Of a stretch of 64,000 nucleotides of DNA, positions 33,988-44,941 are shown one piece after another. The DNA is taken from positions 310,001-374,000 of the forward strand of contig NZ_JACOQK010000001.1 in assembly GCF_014297275.1 (NCBI RefSeq). The letters are read 5' to 3'. A program made the position numbers and the translations under genes. Position 1 is the first letter of the stretch. Each line of letters opens with the position of its first letter. The notes below the pieces were generated by a model. It saw only the letters and a program-made list of their open reading frames with translations. It had not been told where the DNA came from and made no database searches. This DNA comes from Clostridium facile. GTDB lineage: Bacteria; Bacillota; Clostridia; Oscillospirales; Ruminococcaceae.

Positions 33988-36900
33988 TTATTTTTTTCTG
34001 TGGGTAAACAATAGCGCTGCTCCTGCCAAAGCAACAATGGACAACGCCGTTGTTAGAGCAATATCTCCTGTTTGAGGAGAATTTACATTGTCATGAATAG
34101 GAGGGGAATTTTCTGAAACGTCAGATGATATAGGGTGATCAATATCTTGTGATGCTACCTTTGTGTATAATTTTAAAAAAGTATTTCCTACCATACCGTA
34201 TTCATCTGGATAAAGCGCATTTTCCCCTAAAAGTTTCCAGTTTCCTTTTTCAGCATATCCTAATTCCAGCATAATATTCCGCAATGAGGAGGTTACCCGT
34301 ACTTGAATTGTATTATCACCTGCTGTTACATAACCCGAAAGATCTGCTTTACCTGTGTTCATATCAATTGGTACTTGAGTTCCGTTAATCCAAACTGCCG
34401 CAGTGCCCCCATTAAAAGAATCCGCGCGAAATTCAATTGCCTGTTTGTCGTTGTCCCAGTCTTCTGGCAGATAAAATGTGTTTGTATAATTGCCTACGCC
34501 GGATACTGTTTCACCTACCTGTTCCAGTTTACTCCATGGAAGCAGCTCAGTCGTTCCCACTTCAATATTTGTTTTTTGGGTATGATAAGTTGCTTCTGTG
34601 GTAATATAGCCATAGCCTTTGTCTTCTGTTCGGGTAACCTTGTCGCCAGGGGTCCAGGATTCTACAGTTAAATTCCAATTTTCCAACTGAATATCCTCCG
34701 GTACTGTTACTTCCGTAGAATATGTGGTATTATCAGCATATGTTATTTGTGTTTTTCCAGATTGAGGCACATATAAAATGGTATTTCCGTTTTTTACAGT
34801 TACTTTTTCTACATTTTGTTTTTCTACTACTGGGTTGGAAGATTGATATGGATTTAATGCGAACACCATTACTTCACCAGGCTGGATGGCAATATCTATT
34901 ACTGTCCTTCCATCCTGATAAGAATAATTTCCAATTTCATCTACTTCCCCAGACCACGTGTTGACACAATAAGGGGTGTAAATTCCATCCAATGAAATCT
35001 GCCCTTGATAGCTTTCAGTATCCTGATACATATAATTATATACATATAAATAGGTGGCTTCTGCTGATTTTCTCATTGCGGTTAACAAGGTTTGGTTGGA
35101 TTCTGCAAAGGCAGCGCGTGGTTGAATGCCCATATTCTGGAGTGCTGTGTATGCTTTTGCTTCCGAATCAACACAAGCAACGGTTGGCTGAGCTTTTATC
35201 TGAGCCATAACTTCTGCTAACTCTCCATCTTTTCCATCCAAAGAGCCGGTTGTAATGGCAGCACTTTTGTTGTATTTTGTAACATCATAACGGGTGCGTT
35301 CTTCTGTAGAACCAGTGACAATCACAAGCGGCATGCCTTTTTTGGCCCAATCCAGTAAGACTTTTGCGCTATCCAGCGGCATTTCTTCCTGATAGATTAA
35401 CAGTGCCTGATAAGCGACTCCATCTGCCTGAACCAATCCATTTTTACAGGTAATCGCTTCATCTTGTAAAAGATATGGAGAGAAATAATCATAAGTATAC
35501 CCTGCATTTTGTAATGTTAGGTCTTTCCAGTAATATGCAGTCTGGTTTCTCATATCGTTATTGGCGTATTCTTTGACTACTTCGGAATATTGATCTCCAC
35601 TACGGAATCCTCTACGGATCAGGGAACACTCAAAATTATAATCCGTCCTTAAAATTCCTAAATCCATCTGTGGAACACCCTGGCGTAAAACAGTTTGAAT
35701 TCGGTTAATATGAGCCCAAAGTTCATTGTAATCTGTAGAAGCGGGCTGCCGTTTGTTAAAACGGTTTCCAAATAAATCCGACATACCTTCAAATCCAGGC
35801 CAGGAACAGTGTTCTTCTGGACCATAAGCAGCAGCATAACCGTGTGTCATTGTCTTTTGAATTCCAGATGCAAATTGGGTATAAAACAGTTGCCGATAGG
35901 TGTTATTGTTATCCCAGTAGTTTCCACCTGTAACTGCTGCGGTTTCGGAGGAATACACTTTATCATACAAATGCGCCCCACCAGCTTGGCTGCGGAAACT
36001 TTCAATCTCTCCGTTAAATTCAAGGGATTCGGTTTCTACATGGTCTAAGTAAGCTATTGGCTGAGAAATTTCCAACAATGTACCATAGGAGTTCTCCGCA
36101 CGAAGTGTCATGTCAAAAGAGTGTAGCCAATCTGCTAATACTTCTAAGCAGTTTTGGGAATAAAGCTCGGTATTGGTCTGGTATTGATCATTCCGTATTT
36201 TTTGAGGGGTATCGTTGTTGCCGTCCAATTCATAAATGTAATTGGTGTTGTCCATACGTGCATAGCCTTCCATAATGAGAAGAGGAAGGTAAAGGCTCAG
36301 GTCATATCCACGTCTGGTATGGAACTGTTCTAAATAATCTTCGCACCAGAGGTTTCCTGTGGTATCTTCCCCATGGGGCTCCAGCTCTAAAGAATCCATA
36401 TACATTTGCACATGTCCATTTTTTTGGATGGATTCCTTAAATTCAGGGGTTAAAACATGTTCATCCCAATAATTAATTAAGGCGTTGCTACCCTGTTTGG
36501 AATAATAATTAATGGTAAACGCAGTGGAAACAGCAGGTGCTGCTGTTTGCGATGTACCATACTGCCAGAATACAAATAGGGTATATTCACCATCTTCAGG
36601 CGTTGTATAGTCAATTGTCCATTCTCCATCTTGATTTTGTGTTGCCTGGCTTGTTACATCGGTTAAAGATTCTTCCGACAAATAGGTAATTCCATTGGTG
36701 TCAACATTGACTTTTTTGGCAGAAATGACCTTTATCAGTTTCATTTTTGTGGCATATGGAGTTAAGCTCACTTTCGGCAGAATCCCATTAAAATGTTCCC
36801 CAGCCTTTAATTCTACTGTTTGATAGCCCAATTCCTGTGCAGCAGTTTCTTCATCTGGTGTGATGGTAAACAGGTTTGCCGTCTACCAGTTCGTTCCGCT

Positions 36901-37287
36901 TGTAAATGAAACACCCATATCCCGTTTGGTACATTCATCTAAAATCAGCTGGGTGTCTTCTACCCATTCTTTTGATCCCCAGGCATATGTAGCGTCATCT
37001 AAATAAGCGGATTCGTCCAAGGTTACAACTTCAACAGAACCAAATCCATAGCCGTACAATTCATCAATGGATTCTATCAGTGTTTCGTCGGTGTGGCTTC
37101 CTTCCGCTAACCACCAGCGGGCGCCTACTTTTTGTTCCATTTTAGGATTTTTCAAGATGTTTTCAATCGTTTCAGAAAAATTTTCTTGTTGGTTTTCCAC
37201 AGCAGAACCAGTTGCCACACAAACAGTGGCAAACATACATTGTGCTAAAATAAACGCAACGATCTTGTGCATTAATTTTTGTTTCAT
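33988..37287 (-). pseudogene. GH106 alpha-L-rhamnosidase interrupted by one in-frame TAG
   Basis: One reading frame of 1100 codons runs from the ATG at 37287 (signal peptide, MKQKLMHKIVAFILAQCMF) to 33988. It is broken only by TAG at 36883-36885, codon 135. Before the stop it reads ARWWLAEGSHTDETLIESI and GVSFTSGTNW; directly after it TANLFTITPDEE, where the paralogue at 38531 has WATANLTNITPDDE. No frame is lost. Downstream are the full GH106 domain, a beta-sandwich with INGTQVPI, and an anchor SPQTGD, hydrophobic segment and HRKK. Unlike its relatives it has no FIVAR repeats. TAG is a normal stop elsewhere here, so recoding is unlikely. It is divergent from the AraC gene at 37487. Confidence 0.88.
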
Positions 37288-37486
37288 ATCTTTTCTCCTT
37301 TTAAAATTTAAAACGCATTTTATTGATAAGATCCTCTGAGGTGCTTTTGTCGACGCTTTTATTATATCAATCAGAATTTATTTTTTCTGTAACAAATCAT
37401 GCCTATTCATCAACATATTTTTACCTGTTTCTATTTATCATTATTTTTGTTATAATAAAATAAAAAACAACTATGGGGATGATCTT

Positions 37487-38425
37487 TTGAATTTATTACC
37501 ATTCCATCTTGGCTATGCAGTATCAGAAGAACAGCAGGAAACCTGCATTAATCAATTTAAAAATAAAATATCCAATTTTGGGACCAAAGATTTTTCTCCT
37601 ATATTGACAATTTTTCATCCTTCCTGGGTACATACCAAAATCCACCAACATCCTTTTTTTGAATTTTTGTATCTTTATAAAGGAAATTTAACTACTATTG
37701 TGGATGGGGAATCACTTGATTTGGTCGAAGGAGACTTATGTTTAATGAATTTGAATGCGAAACATCAGATTTTTCAAGGAGATAATACAAAGGATGTTGC
37801 GTTTAACCTTTTGGTTCTTCCAGAAGTATTCCAAGACTGTTTTCTCACTATTACTCATTCTTCTTCATTTATATCGTCTTTTTTCCAGGAAACATTTCAA
37901 TATCAGATGAAATCCCAGAATTATCTTCTGTTCCATCGGGACAGCCAGGAGTGTATTTATGAAACAATCCTTCAACTTATGATTACCTGCGAACATTCTT
38001 CCAGAACAAACAAAAATGAATTATTATTGGGTTTATTTTCAACTTTGCTTACCGAATTGACCTATCAATATCAAAGATTTGCAACGTTAGGGGATCCTGA
38101 AAATAGGACTGGGAGGGACATTCATGAAATAATACAGTATATCACAGAGCATTCCAACCAGATTAACCTATCCAGTTTAGCGGAACATTTTAACTATGCG
38201 CCGGCTTATCTATCTCGGATGATTAAACAATATTGTGGACAGAGCTTTTCTGATATTCTATTAAATATCAGGCTTACACAAGCTGCCCAAAATTTAATTG
38301 AAACGGATGACTCCATCCAAGCTATTATGTACTCGATTGGTTATACAAATTCTACTTGGTTTATTCGTAAATTCAGAAATAAATATGGATTTACTCCAAA
38401 GGATTACCGAAAGCAACATCAATAA
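37487..38425 (+). CDS. AraC-family transcriptional regulator paired with GH106 at 33988
   Basis: 312 residues, starting at TTG 37487 (GGGGATGAT SD; the upstream ATGs run into a stop). A cupin-like sensor (IHQHPFFEFLYLYKGN, LVEGDLCLMNLNAKHQ) precedes a double HTH (NLSSLAEHFNYAPAYLSRMI, IMYSIGYTNSTWFIRKFRNK, PKDYRKQH). The -10 TATAAT is at 37451-37456. It is divergent from the GH106 pseudogene, with its own HTH sequence distinct from the other AraC proteins here. Its target is now interrupted, yet the regulator reads as intact. Confidence 0.88.
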   Translation: MNLLPFHLGYAVSEEQQETCINQFKNKISNFGTKDFSPILTIFHPSWVHTKIHQHPFFEFLYLYKGNLTTIVDGESLDLVEGDLCLMNLNAKHQIFQGDNTKDVAFNLLVLPEVFQDCFLTITHSSSFISSFFQETFQYQMKSQNYLLFHRDSQECIYETILQLMITCEHSSRTNKNELLLGLFSTLLTELTYQYQRFATLGDPENRTGRDIHEIIQYITEHSNQINLSSLAEHFNYAPAYLSRMIKQYCGQSFSDILLNIRLTQAAQNLIETDDSIQAIMYSIGYTNSTWFIRKFRNKYGFTPKDYRKQHQ

Positions 38426-38446
38426 AGCGTTTGGTTATTGATGTAG

Positions 38447-38503
38447 ATAAAATAAGTACCCTGGCTTTTCTATTAGAAAAACCGGGGTACTTATTTTATA
38501 TTG
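38447..38503. terminator. Bidirectional terminator between AraC 37487 and GH106 38531
   Basis: AAAATAAGTACCC and GGGTACTTATTTT form a long stem with an AT-rich loop between convergent genes. Confidence 0.85.
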
Positions 38504-38530
38504 AGAGAAAGAGAAAAAGGTTATAATAAG

Positions 38531-41500
38531 TTATTTTTTTCTGCGGGTAAACAATAGCGCTGCTCCTGCTAAAGTGATTGCTGCCAATCCTGCGATTGGT
38601 GCAAAGTCCCCTGTTTTTGCTGCGTTCGTTTTGGCAGTTATGGTTTCCTGTCCTGTCTGGATCGTATTTCCATCTACAGCTTCTATAGATGGTATTTCTG
38701 TTGTTGTGTCCTCTACTGTTACTAGGTCATCCATTGCTTTTTGTATATTCGCTACCGCTACATCTACTTCATCCTGAGTTGCGTTTTCGTTATCCATTAC
38801 TGTGTTGGCTTCTGCTACTGCTGCTATTAATGCACTGTAGGATTCTGCTGTGTATGTAGTTGCGTCCAGATTATTGGCTGCTGCCAATACTTCTTCCAGG
38901 ATGGATTTATCCGCTTTGTATCTCAGATTGAGCATTGTATTCAGCAGATTATCTGCCACTTCATTAATTTCTGCCTGCATAGCATCGCCATCTTGATAGA
39001 CTTTTTGTGCTTCTTTCAATGCTGTGATAAATTCCGTTTTACCTGTTTCTACATATTTATCCAGGTCAATCTTTTCCGCTGCTGCAATTAGTTGGTCCAA
39101 TTCTGTTTTATCCCCTGCGGTAAAACCTAGTTTATGAATTTCATTCAATAAGTCTATCCATGCGGAATCTATTTCTTGTTGAGAAGCATACATATTCTCG
39201 GCAACAACTTTCGCATTTGTCAGTGCCTCATCGAAGGATTTTTGTACGCTTTCAATAGCGTTGTCATATTCGCTACTTGCTTTTGCGCTTTCCGCATAGG
39301 CAATGACAGAATTTAAGATACCTTTATTTACTGTTGCCACTTTGGTATAAGTTTGTAAAACTACATCTCCTGTCATACCATAGTTATCTGGTTGCATTTC
39401 ACCCATCCAGCCGGAGTACTGCTGCTCAATCATTCTGTTACGTAAACTGCTGGTTACTCTTACCTGGATAGTATTTTCTCCAAGTTGTACATAGTCTGAA
39501 ATATCAGCAATGCAACTGTCCATATCCACTGGAACTTGAGTTCCATTCACAAAGATTGCTGCTGTTCCTCCACAGAAGGAATCCGCGCAAAATTCTAATC
39601 CATTTGTTTTTACATTCCAGTTTTCCGGAAGGTTAAAGGTAGTAGTATAAGTACCAACACCGGATACTTCTGGGCCAACCTGTTGCATGTCTTTCCATGG
39701 AATTAATTCGGTTTCCCCTACATGGATATCCACTTTATTTGTGGTATAGGTTGCTTCGGTGGTTGTAATTCCATTTCTGGTTTCACTGCGGGTAATTTTA
39801 TCACCAGGTTCCCAAGATTGTATGGTAACATCCCAGGTGCTTAGTGGGATATCTTCTGGAACTTCCACGTTGGTTGAATATGTTTTCCCATCTGCGTATT
39901 GAACTGAAGCTGTTCCGCTCTCTGGAATATATAAGATATTAGAACCATTTTCCATGATTGATTTCTGTACATTTTTTGAAGAAATTACTGAATTTTCAAC
40001 TTGGTTGTTGGGATCTAAAGCGAATACCATTACTTCACCAGGAGCTAAGTTGACATCCAGGATGGTTTTTCCATCTTGATAAGAGCAATTGTTGATTTCC
40101 TCAATGTTTCCGCTCCAAGTATCCAGCACATATGGCTGGTAAATGCCATCTACCGCTACTTGTCCAGTATAGTAGTTATCAGGATTTTCATACATGTAGT
40201 TGTATAAATACAAATAGCTTGCATCGTCGTCCTTCCGCATAACTGAGAGCAATGTCTGGTTAGATTCGGTGTATTCCGCACGTGGATGAACACCCAAACC
40301 GATTAAAGCATCATAGGCTTCTTCCTGTGTTTGTACAGCTGCAACATTATCTAAAGATTTGATTTCATCCATTACTTGGGCTAATTCCGCATCTTTTCCA
40401 TCATTGCATCCTGTAGTAATAGCACCGCCATGGTTTATTTTCGTTACAGAGTTTTTGCCTGCGATGATTTCAGTAGTTTCCCCTTCTACAATTACTATTG
40501 GCAAGCCATTTTTTGCCCATTGTAATAAAGTTTGTGCGCTTTCGTAAGGCATTTCTTCTTGGTAAATCAGTAAAGCCTGATATGCTGGACCATCTGGCTG
40601 AACTAACCCATCCGCATAGGAGATATCACTATCCTGTAGTAGATAAGGGGAGAAATAATCATAAGTATAGCCAGCATTCTGTAATGTCTGGTCTCTCCAG
40701 TAATAGCCATCTTGGCGATGGAATGCGGAGTCAGCAATATCACTGTTCCAAATACCGTTATTCAGGTTATAATCCGTCCTTAAAATACCCAAGTCCATCT
40801 GTGGAACCCCTTCACGCAGGACTTTTTGCAATCTTGTAATATGTTCCCCCATTACTTCTGGGTAATCAATGGCGTTTGGTTGGCGTTTATTAAAACGTTC
40901 TGCAAATTGTTTCCCCATACCTTCATAACCTGGCCATTGTACATTTTGTTCTGGTCCATATTCGGAGGAATAGCCATGTACAACTGTTCTCTGGATTCCG
41001 GCTGCAAATTGAGTATAGAACATCTGTCGGAAATAATGGTTGTTGTTTTTGTAGTTTCCACCTAAGATTGCGCCCGTTTCGCTAGAGAACAGTTTGTTGT
41101 AAAGATGGGCACCGCCTGCCTGGGAACGATAACTATCCATTTCTACACCAAATTCCAAAGATTCTGTTTCTACATAATCCAGAGATTTAATCGGCTGGGA
41201 AATTTCTAATAATTGACCATAGGAGTTTTCCGCACGGAGTGTCATCCCCAATCCGTGAAGCCATTCTGTCAATACATCTAAGCAATTATCCATATACAGT
41301 TCTGTATTTACTTGGAACAAATCGTTGCGTATACCATCACATTTTTCTTCATTTTCCGCCAAAGTATATGGATAAGCAGGGACAGAGCCAAATCCTCCTC
41401 CGCTGGACATAATCAAAATAGGGAGATATTTGCTGGCATCATAGCCACAGCGTTGTTCAAATTGTTCTAGAAAATCAGTACACCAAAGGTTTTTGGTGGA

Positions 41501-42427
41501 ATCTTTTCCTCTGGTTCCTAATTCCAAGGAATCCATATACATGGAAACATCGCCATTTTCTTTAATAAGAGATTTCATCTCATCAGTTAGTACATTTTCA
41601 TCCCAATATTGGATTAATGCGTTTGTGCCCGCTTTATCAAAATAGTTAATGGTATAGGATTTTCCTGTTACAGCTGGTTTACGGGATTCGCCTGTACCAT
41701 GTTGCCAGAATCCAAATAGGATATAGTCTCCATCATCTGGGGCTGTGTAATTGATATTCCAGGTTCCGTCTCCATTGGCAATAACTTGGTCAGAAATATC
41801 TGTGAGGGAATCCTCAACCAATTGGTTGGAACCAGGTTCTGCTCTCTTCGCAGCAATTACCTTGACGAATTTTAGTTTTGTAACGTCTTCTGGCAATTCT
41901 GGAGTAGGTAAAACACTATTAAATGTTTCCCCAGCAGAAAGTTCCACTGTTTTGTAGCTTAATTCCTGGGAAGCAGATTCATCATCTGGGGTAATGTTGG
42001 TTAAGTTTGCAGTTGCCCAGTTTGTTCCGGAAGTAAAGCTGACACCCATTCCTAGCTTATTGCATTCTTCCATAATAACATGGGTGTCATGAATCCATTC
42101 TTCAGAGCCCCACGCATAAGTGGCATCATCCAAGTAAGCGGATTCATCTAAGGTAACAAATTCTACTGCACCAAAGCCATTGTTATATAATTCATGGATG
42201 GATTCTTTCAGGGTTTCGTCTGTATGAGAACCTTCCGCTAGCCACCACCTTGCTTCTGGATGGTAATCCAACTCAGGGTCTTGGAACTTATCATTCATTT
42301 TTTGGATAAAGCTATCCTGTGCAGTATCTGCGGACCCAATTGCGGATACAGAGGATGCCATACAGCTGGCTACCAGGGAAATCCCCAATACAACAGCCAA
42401 CAATTTACTCAATTTTTTCTGTTTCAA
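38531..42427 (-). CDS. Wall-anchored GH106 alpha-L-rhamnosidase with FIVAR repeats
   Basis: 1298 residues, intact. The signal peptide spans about 1-29 (MKQKKLSKLLAVVLGISLVA, ending SVSA). The GH106 region carries ARWWLAEGSHTDETLKESI, GVSFTSGTNWATANL, MYMDSLELGTRGKD, VHGYSSEYGPE and WPGYEGMGK. A beta-sandwich with VNGTQVPV lies at about 880-1020. FIVAR repeats start near 1031. The AAKTGD anchor with RRKK closes it. It is the closest relative of the broken gene at 33988 and shares its 3' end and 3' UTR, but it carries FIVAR repeats that the other lacks. It is divergent from the AraC gene at 42655. The minus-strand -10 TATAAT near 42488-42493 has no good -35, as expected for activation. Confidence 0.9.
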   Translation of the reverse strand: MKQKKLSKLLAVVLGISLVASCMASSVSAIGSADTAQDSFIQKMNDKFQDPELDYHPEARWWLAEGSHTDETLKESIHELYNNGFGAVEFVTLDESAYLDDATYAWGSEEWIHDTHVIMEECNKLGMGVSFTSGTNWATANLTNITPDDESASQELSYKTVELSAGETFNSVLPTPELPEDVTKLKFVKVIAAKRAEPGSNQLVEDSLTDISDQVIANGDGTWNINYTAPDDGDYILFGFWQHGTGESRKPAVTGKSYTINYFDKAGTNALIQYWDENVLTDEMKSLIKENGDVSMYMDSLELGTRGKDSTKNLWCTDFLEQFEQRCGYDASKYLPILIMSSGGGFGSVPAYPYTLAENEEKCDGIRNDLFQVNTELYMDNCLDVLTEWLHGLGMTLRAENSYGQLLEISQPIKSLDYVETESLEFGVEMDSYRSQAGGAHLYNKLFSSETGAILGGNYKNNNHYFRQMFYTQFAAGIQRTVVHGYSSEYGPEQNVQWPGYEGMGKQFAERFNKRQPNAIDYPEVMGEHITRLQKVLREGVPQMDLGILRTDYNLNNGIWNSDIADSAFHRQDGYYWRDQTLQNAGYTYDYFSPYLLQDSDISYADGLVQPDGPAYQALLIYQEEMPYESAQTLLQWAKNGLPIVIVEGETTEIIAGKNSVTKINHGGAITTGCNDGKDAELAQVMDEIKSLDNVAAVQTQEEAYDALIGLGVHPRAEYTESNQTLLSVMRKDDDASYLYLYNYMYENPDNYYTGQVAVDGIYQPYVLDTWSGNIEEINNCSYQDGKTILDVNLAPGEVMVFALDPNNQVENSVISSKNVQKSIMENGSNILYIPESGTASVQYADGKTYSTNVEVPEDIPLSTWDVTIQSWEPGDKITRSETRNGITTTEATYTTNKVDIHVGETELIPWKDMQQVGPEVSGVGTYTTTFNLPENWNVKTNGLEFCADSFCGGTAAIFVNGTQVPVDMDSCIADISDYVQLGENTIQVRVTSSLRNRMIEQQYSGWMGEMQPDNYGMTGDVVLQTYTKVATVNKGILNSVIAYAESAKASSEYDNAIESVQKSFDEALTNAKVVAENMYASQQEIDSAWIDLLNEIHKLGFTAGDKTELDQLIAAAEKIDLDKYVETGKTEFITALKEAQKVYQDGDAMQAEINEVADNLLNTMLNLRYKADKSILEEVLAAANNLDATTYTAESYSALIAAVAEANTVMDNENATQDEVDVAVANIQKAMDDLVTVEDTTTEIPSIEAVDGNTIQTGQETITAKTNAAKTGDFAPIAGLAAITLAGAALLFTRRKK

Positions 42428-42654
42428 TTCATTTCCTCTCCTTTGTATTAGTTTTATTAGATTTGATGCGCACCTTATCTTGATTTTTATTATACGCTAG
42501 AAATAGTAGAGTAGGGGAGGTAATTTTTTGCTTGAGTTGAGGAAATTCTTTGTTGAATTGAGTGAAATTAAATAAAAACACCTATCAATCATATGTATTT
42601 TATAGTATAATCACAATAGAATAAAAAGTGGAACAAAGTTTTTGAGGTGATTTT

Positions 42655-43668
42655 ATGGAAAAAGAAGAACTATTGGAGTCTTTTTTTAGTTTGGAAGGGG
42701 CAATCCAGCTTGCATTAAATACTTATTATCAATTTTTATCCAATAGGAAAGGCAAAAAACTACCTCCTAATAAAAATATAGAATACTCCAGTGAACATAG
42801 TGAGATGAATTTTGACGCCTTTGCAAAAAATGAAAATGTTGCTGTTTTTTTCCACACCAACCATACAAAATATGCGATTGAAACTTCAGATGTCCCTTTA
42901 CATAACCATGATTTCTATGAAATTAATTATATCTACCGTGGTTCTGTAACCAACCAGCTTAATGACCAGACTATCCATCAGGACATAAAGAAAATTTTAT
43001 TGATGAATCCTTATGCGTATCATTCCCCACGGGTAGATACACCAGATACTATTTTATTCAATATCCTGATTCGAAAAAATTTTACAGCGGAAATCCTCAG
43101 TGATTTAAGTTACCAGGACAGTAATTTAATGAACCTATTTTTATCTGGAAGTTTGGGGATGAGTCCAATCCAGCCTTATTTAGTATTTGACAATACTCCA
43201 AGGATTAATTTTCTGTTACAGGAAATGATACGGGAATTTTACAATAAAAAGCCATATTACCAACAAATTTTATATTCTAAACTGATGGAACTTTGGTCGA
43301 TGTTCGCACGGCAGAAAGAAGAAAAAAACGCAGCCAAAAAAGGGCAATATCCAAGTGATATCAATGAGATTTTAAATTATATACAGCATCATTGTGGCTC
43401 TGTCTCTTTGGAGGAAATCTCAAAAAAATTTGGTTTTTCTGTCAGTCATCTTTCTCGATATATCAATAAGTATACTGGATATAAATTCAATGAAATCTTG
43501 CACCAGTTTAAAATGCAAAACGCAGTCAATTATTTGACTCATTCCAATTTGACAATTCCGGAAATCACAGAGATTGTTGGTTATAGCGATGTAAGTTATT
43601 TTCGCAAAGTATTCAAAAAAGAATTTGGAATTTCTCCTAACGCCTATCGGAACCAATCGAAACAATAA
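42655..43668 (+). CDS. AraC-family transcriptional regulator paired with GH106 at 38531
   Basis: 337 residues. The N-terminal region is helical; then comes a cupin-like sensor (PLHNHDFYEINYIYRGS) and a C-terminal double HTH (SLEEISKKFGFSVSHLSRYI, EITEIVGYSDVSYFRKVFKK, PNAYRNQ). GAGGTG lies seven bases before the ATG. It is divergent from the intact GH106 gene across a 227 bp gap. Confidence 0.9.
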   Translation: MEKEELLESFFSLEGAIQLALNTYYQFLSNRKGKKLPPNKNIEYSSEHSEMNFDAFAKNENVAVFFHTNHTKYAIETSDVPLHNHDFYEINYIYRGSVTNQLNDQTIHQDIKKILLMNPYAYHSPRVDTPDTILFNILIRKNFTAEILSDLSYQDSNLMNLFLSGSLGMSPIQPYLVFDNTPRINFLLQEMIREFYNKKPYYQQILYSKLMELWSMFARQKEEKNAAKKGQYPSDINEILNYIQHHCGSVSLEEISKKFGFSVSHLSRYINKYTGYKFNEILHQFKMQNAVNYLTHSNLTIPEITEIVGYSDVSYFRKVFKKEFGISPNAYRNQSKQ

Positions 43669-43671
43669 AAG

Positions 43672-43712
43672 GAAAAGGCTTGATGGTAATTTTTCCATCA
43701 AGCCTTTTAACT
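43672..43712. terminator. Bidirectional terminator
   Basis: AAAAGGCTTGATGG and CCATCAAGCCTTTT pair around TAATTTTT between the convergent AraC and hydrolase genes. Confidence 0.85.
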
Positions 43713-44688
43713 ATTGATTGTAGTTGGTGTTGTCAGTTGTTTTTTTCTTTTTGACGTGGTTTAAGATCCAATCTAAAATGTCGTTATATACTTTTAATTT
43801 ACCCACTTCGTTTAGGATTTCATGTCTCATGTTGGGATAAAGGATACATTCTAAATCTTTGAGGTTGGCAAAATACAATTCATTCCGGACCTTCCAGACA
43901 CCTTTTCCATAATTCCCGACGGGGTCAGATTTTCCCGCAATCAGAAGGAAAGGCAGCTTTTTGGGGACTTTAGATGCCCACGCCCTTTGGGAGACTTCTG
44001 TTAACAAATGAAATAAATCGCGGAACCCGCTAGCGGTAAAAATAAAGGTGCATTTTGGGTCATTTTCATATTCTTCTGTTACCTGTCTGTCACTGCATAC
44101 CCAGGCATATGGAGTTTGGTTTCTGGGGCGGCAACGGCGGTTATACTGAAAAAACACAAGGGATTGTAACAGTTTACTGCGATGCCTTGTGCCTTTTAAT
44201 TTGCAAATCCAGTCCGCTAAGGTGATTTTAAAATGTCCTCTTCTTGGTCCGGAAGTGCCGCAACAAATATAACCATCCAATTCTTTCCCATATTTAGTAA
44301 TGTATTTTCTGGTAATAAAAGAGCCCATACTATGCCCTAATAAGAAATAGGGGAGGTCAGGATATCGCTTTTTCATTTCCAAATAACATTGGCGTACGTC
44401 TTTTACAAGATATTGATATCCATCTTTTTCTCCAAAATAACCTAAGTCATTCTGGTTCCATTCTGTTACAGTTTGTCCATGCCCTAAATGGTCGTGTCCA
44501 CAGACTATTACCCCATATCCATTTAAAAATTGGGCAAATTCTTCATAACGTTCTATATATTCACACATACCATGGGTGACTTGTAAGATTGCTTTTGGAG
44601 GAGTAAGAGGGGTCCAAATCACGCCATATATGGTATCTTTTCCGTTAGAACTGGGAAAAGTAAAGGTCAATTTTTGAGAATTCATCAT
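43711..44688 (-). CDS. Alpha/beta hydrolase, lysophospholipase/monoacylglycerol lipase-like
   Basis: About 325 residues. The serine hydrolase triad is visible: nucleophile in LLGHSMGSF, Asp in AGKSDPVGNYG, His in YPNMRHEILNE. The oxyanion segment THGMCEYIERY and the GHDHLGHG motif are typical of the Hydrolase_4 (PF12146) group that cleaves monoacylglycerols or lysophospholipids. There is no signal peptide, so it is cytoplasmic. Several ATGs overlap at the start; AAAGG favours 44688. The loop RHRSKLLQS to NRRCRPRNQ is unusually basic. Confidence 0.85.
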   Translation of the reverse strand: MMNSQKLTFTFPSSNGKDTIYGVIWTPLTPPKAILQVTHGMCEYIERYEEFAQFLNGYGVIVCGHDHLGHGQTVTEWNQNDLGYFGEKDGYQYLVKDVRQCYLEMKKRYPDLPYFLLGHSMGSFITRKYITKYGKELDGYICCGTSGPRRGHFKITLADWICKLKGTRHRSKLLQSLVFFQYNRRCRPRNQTPYAWVCSDRQVTEEYENDPKCTFIFTASGFRDLFHLLTEVSQRAWASKVPKKLPFLLIAGKSDPVGNYGKGVWKVRNELYFANLKDLECILYPNMRHEILNEVGKLKVYNDILDWILNHVKKKKTTDNTNYNQ

Positions 44689-44941
44689 CAACATCCTTTA
44701 ATTTGATTATTTCCATACAATATATTATATCAAAATAGACACTTAAAGTCTATGAACAAAAATATGACAAGTAAAAAATACTGTTAAAATATTGTAAAAT
44801 AAAAAGATATAAGGAGAAATACAGAGATAATGCGGAATATTCTTATTTTTTAACAGTTTATCGTGTTAGCAATTTAATGTAGTAAAGTATATAATAAATT
44901 CATAACTTAACTTATGAATTTGATTAAAAGGAGTGTATATT

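Noticed and set aside
36883..36885. TAG recoding (pyrrolysine or suppressor) in the GH106 gene
   Set aside because: TAG ends several intact genes in the window (for example at 4415, 9515 and 55559), and the paralogous residue is a plain Ala. A nonsense mutation is simpler.
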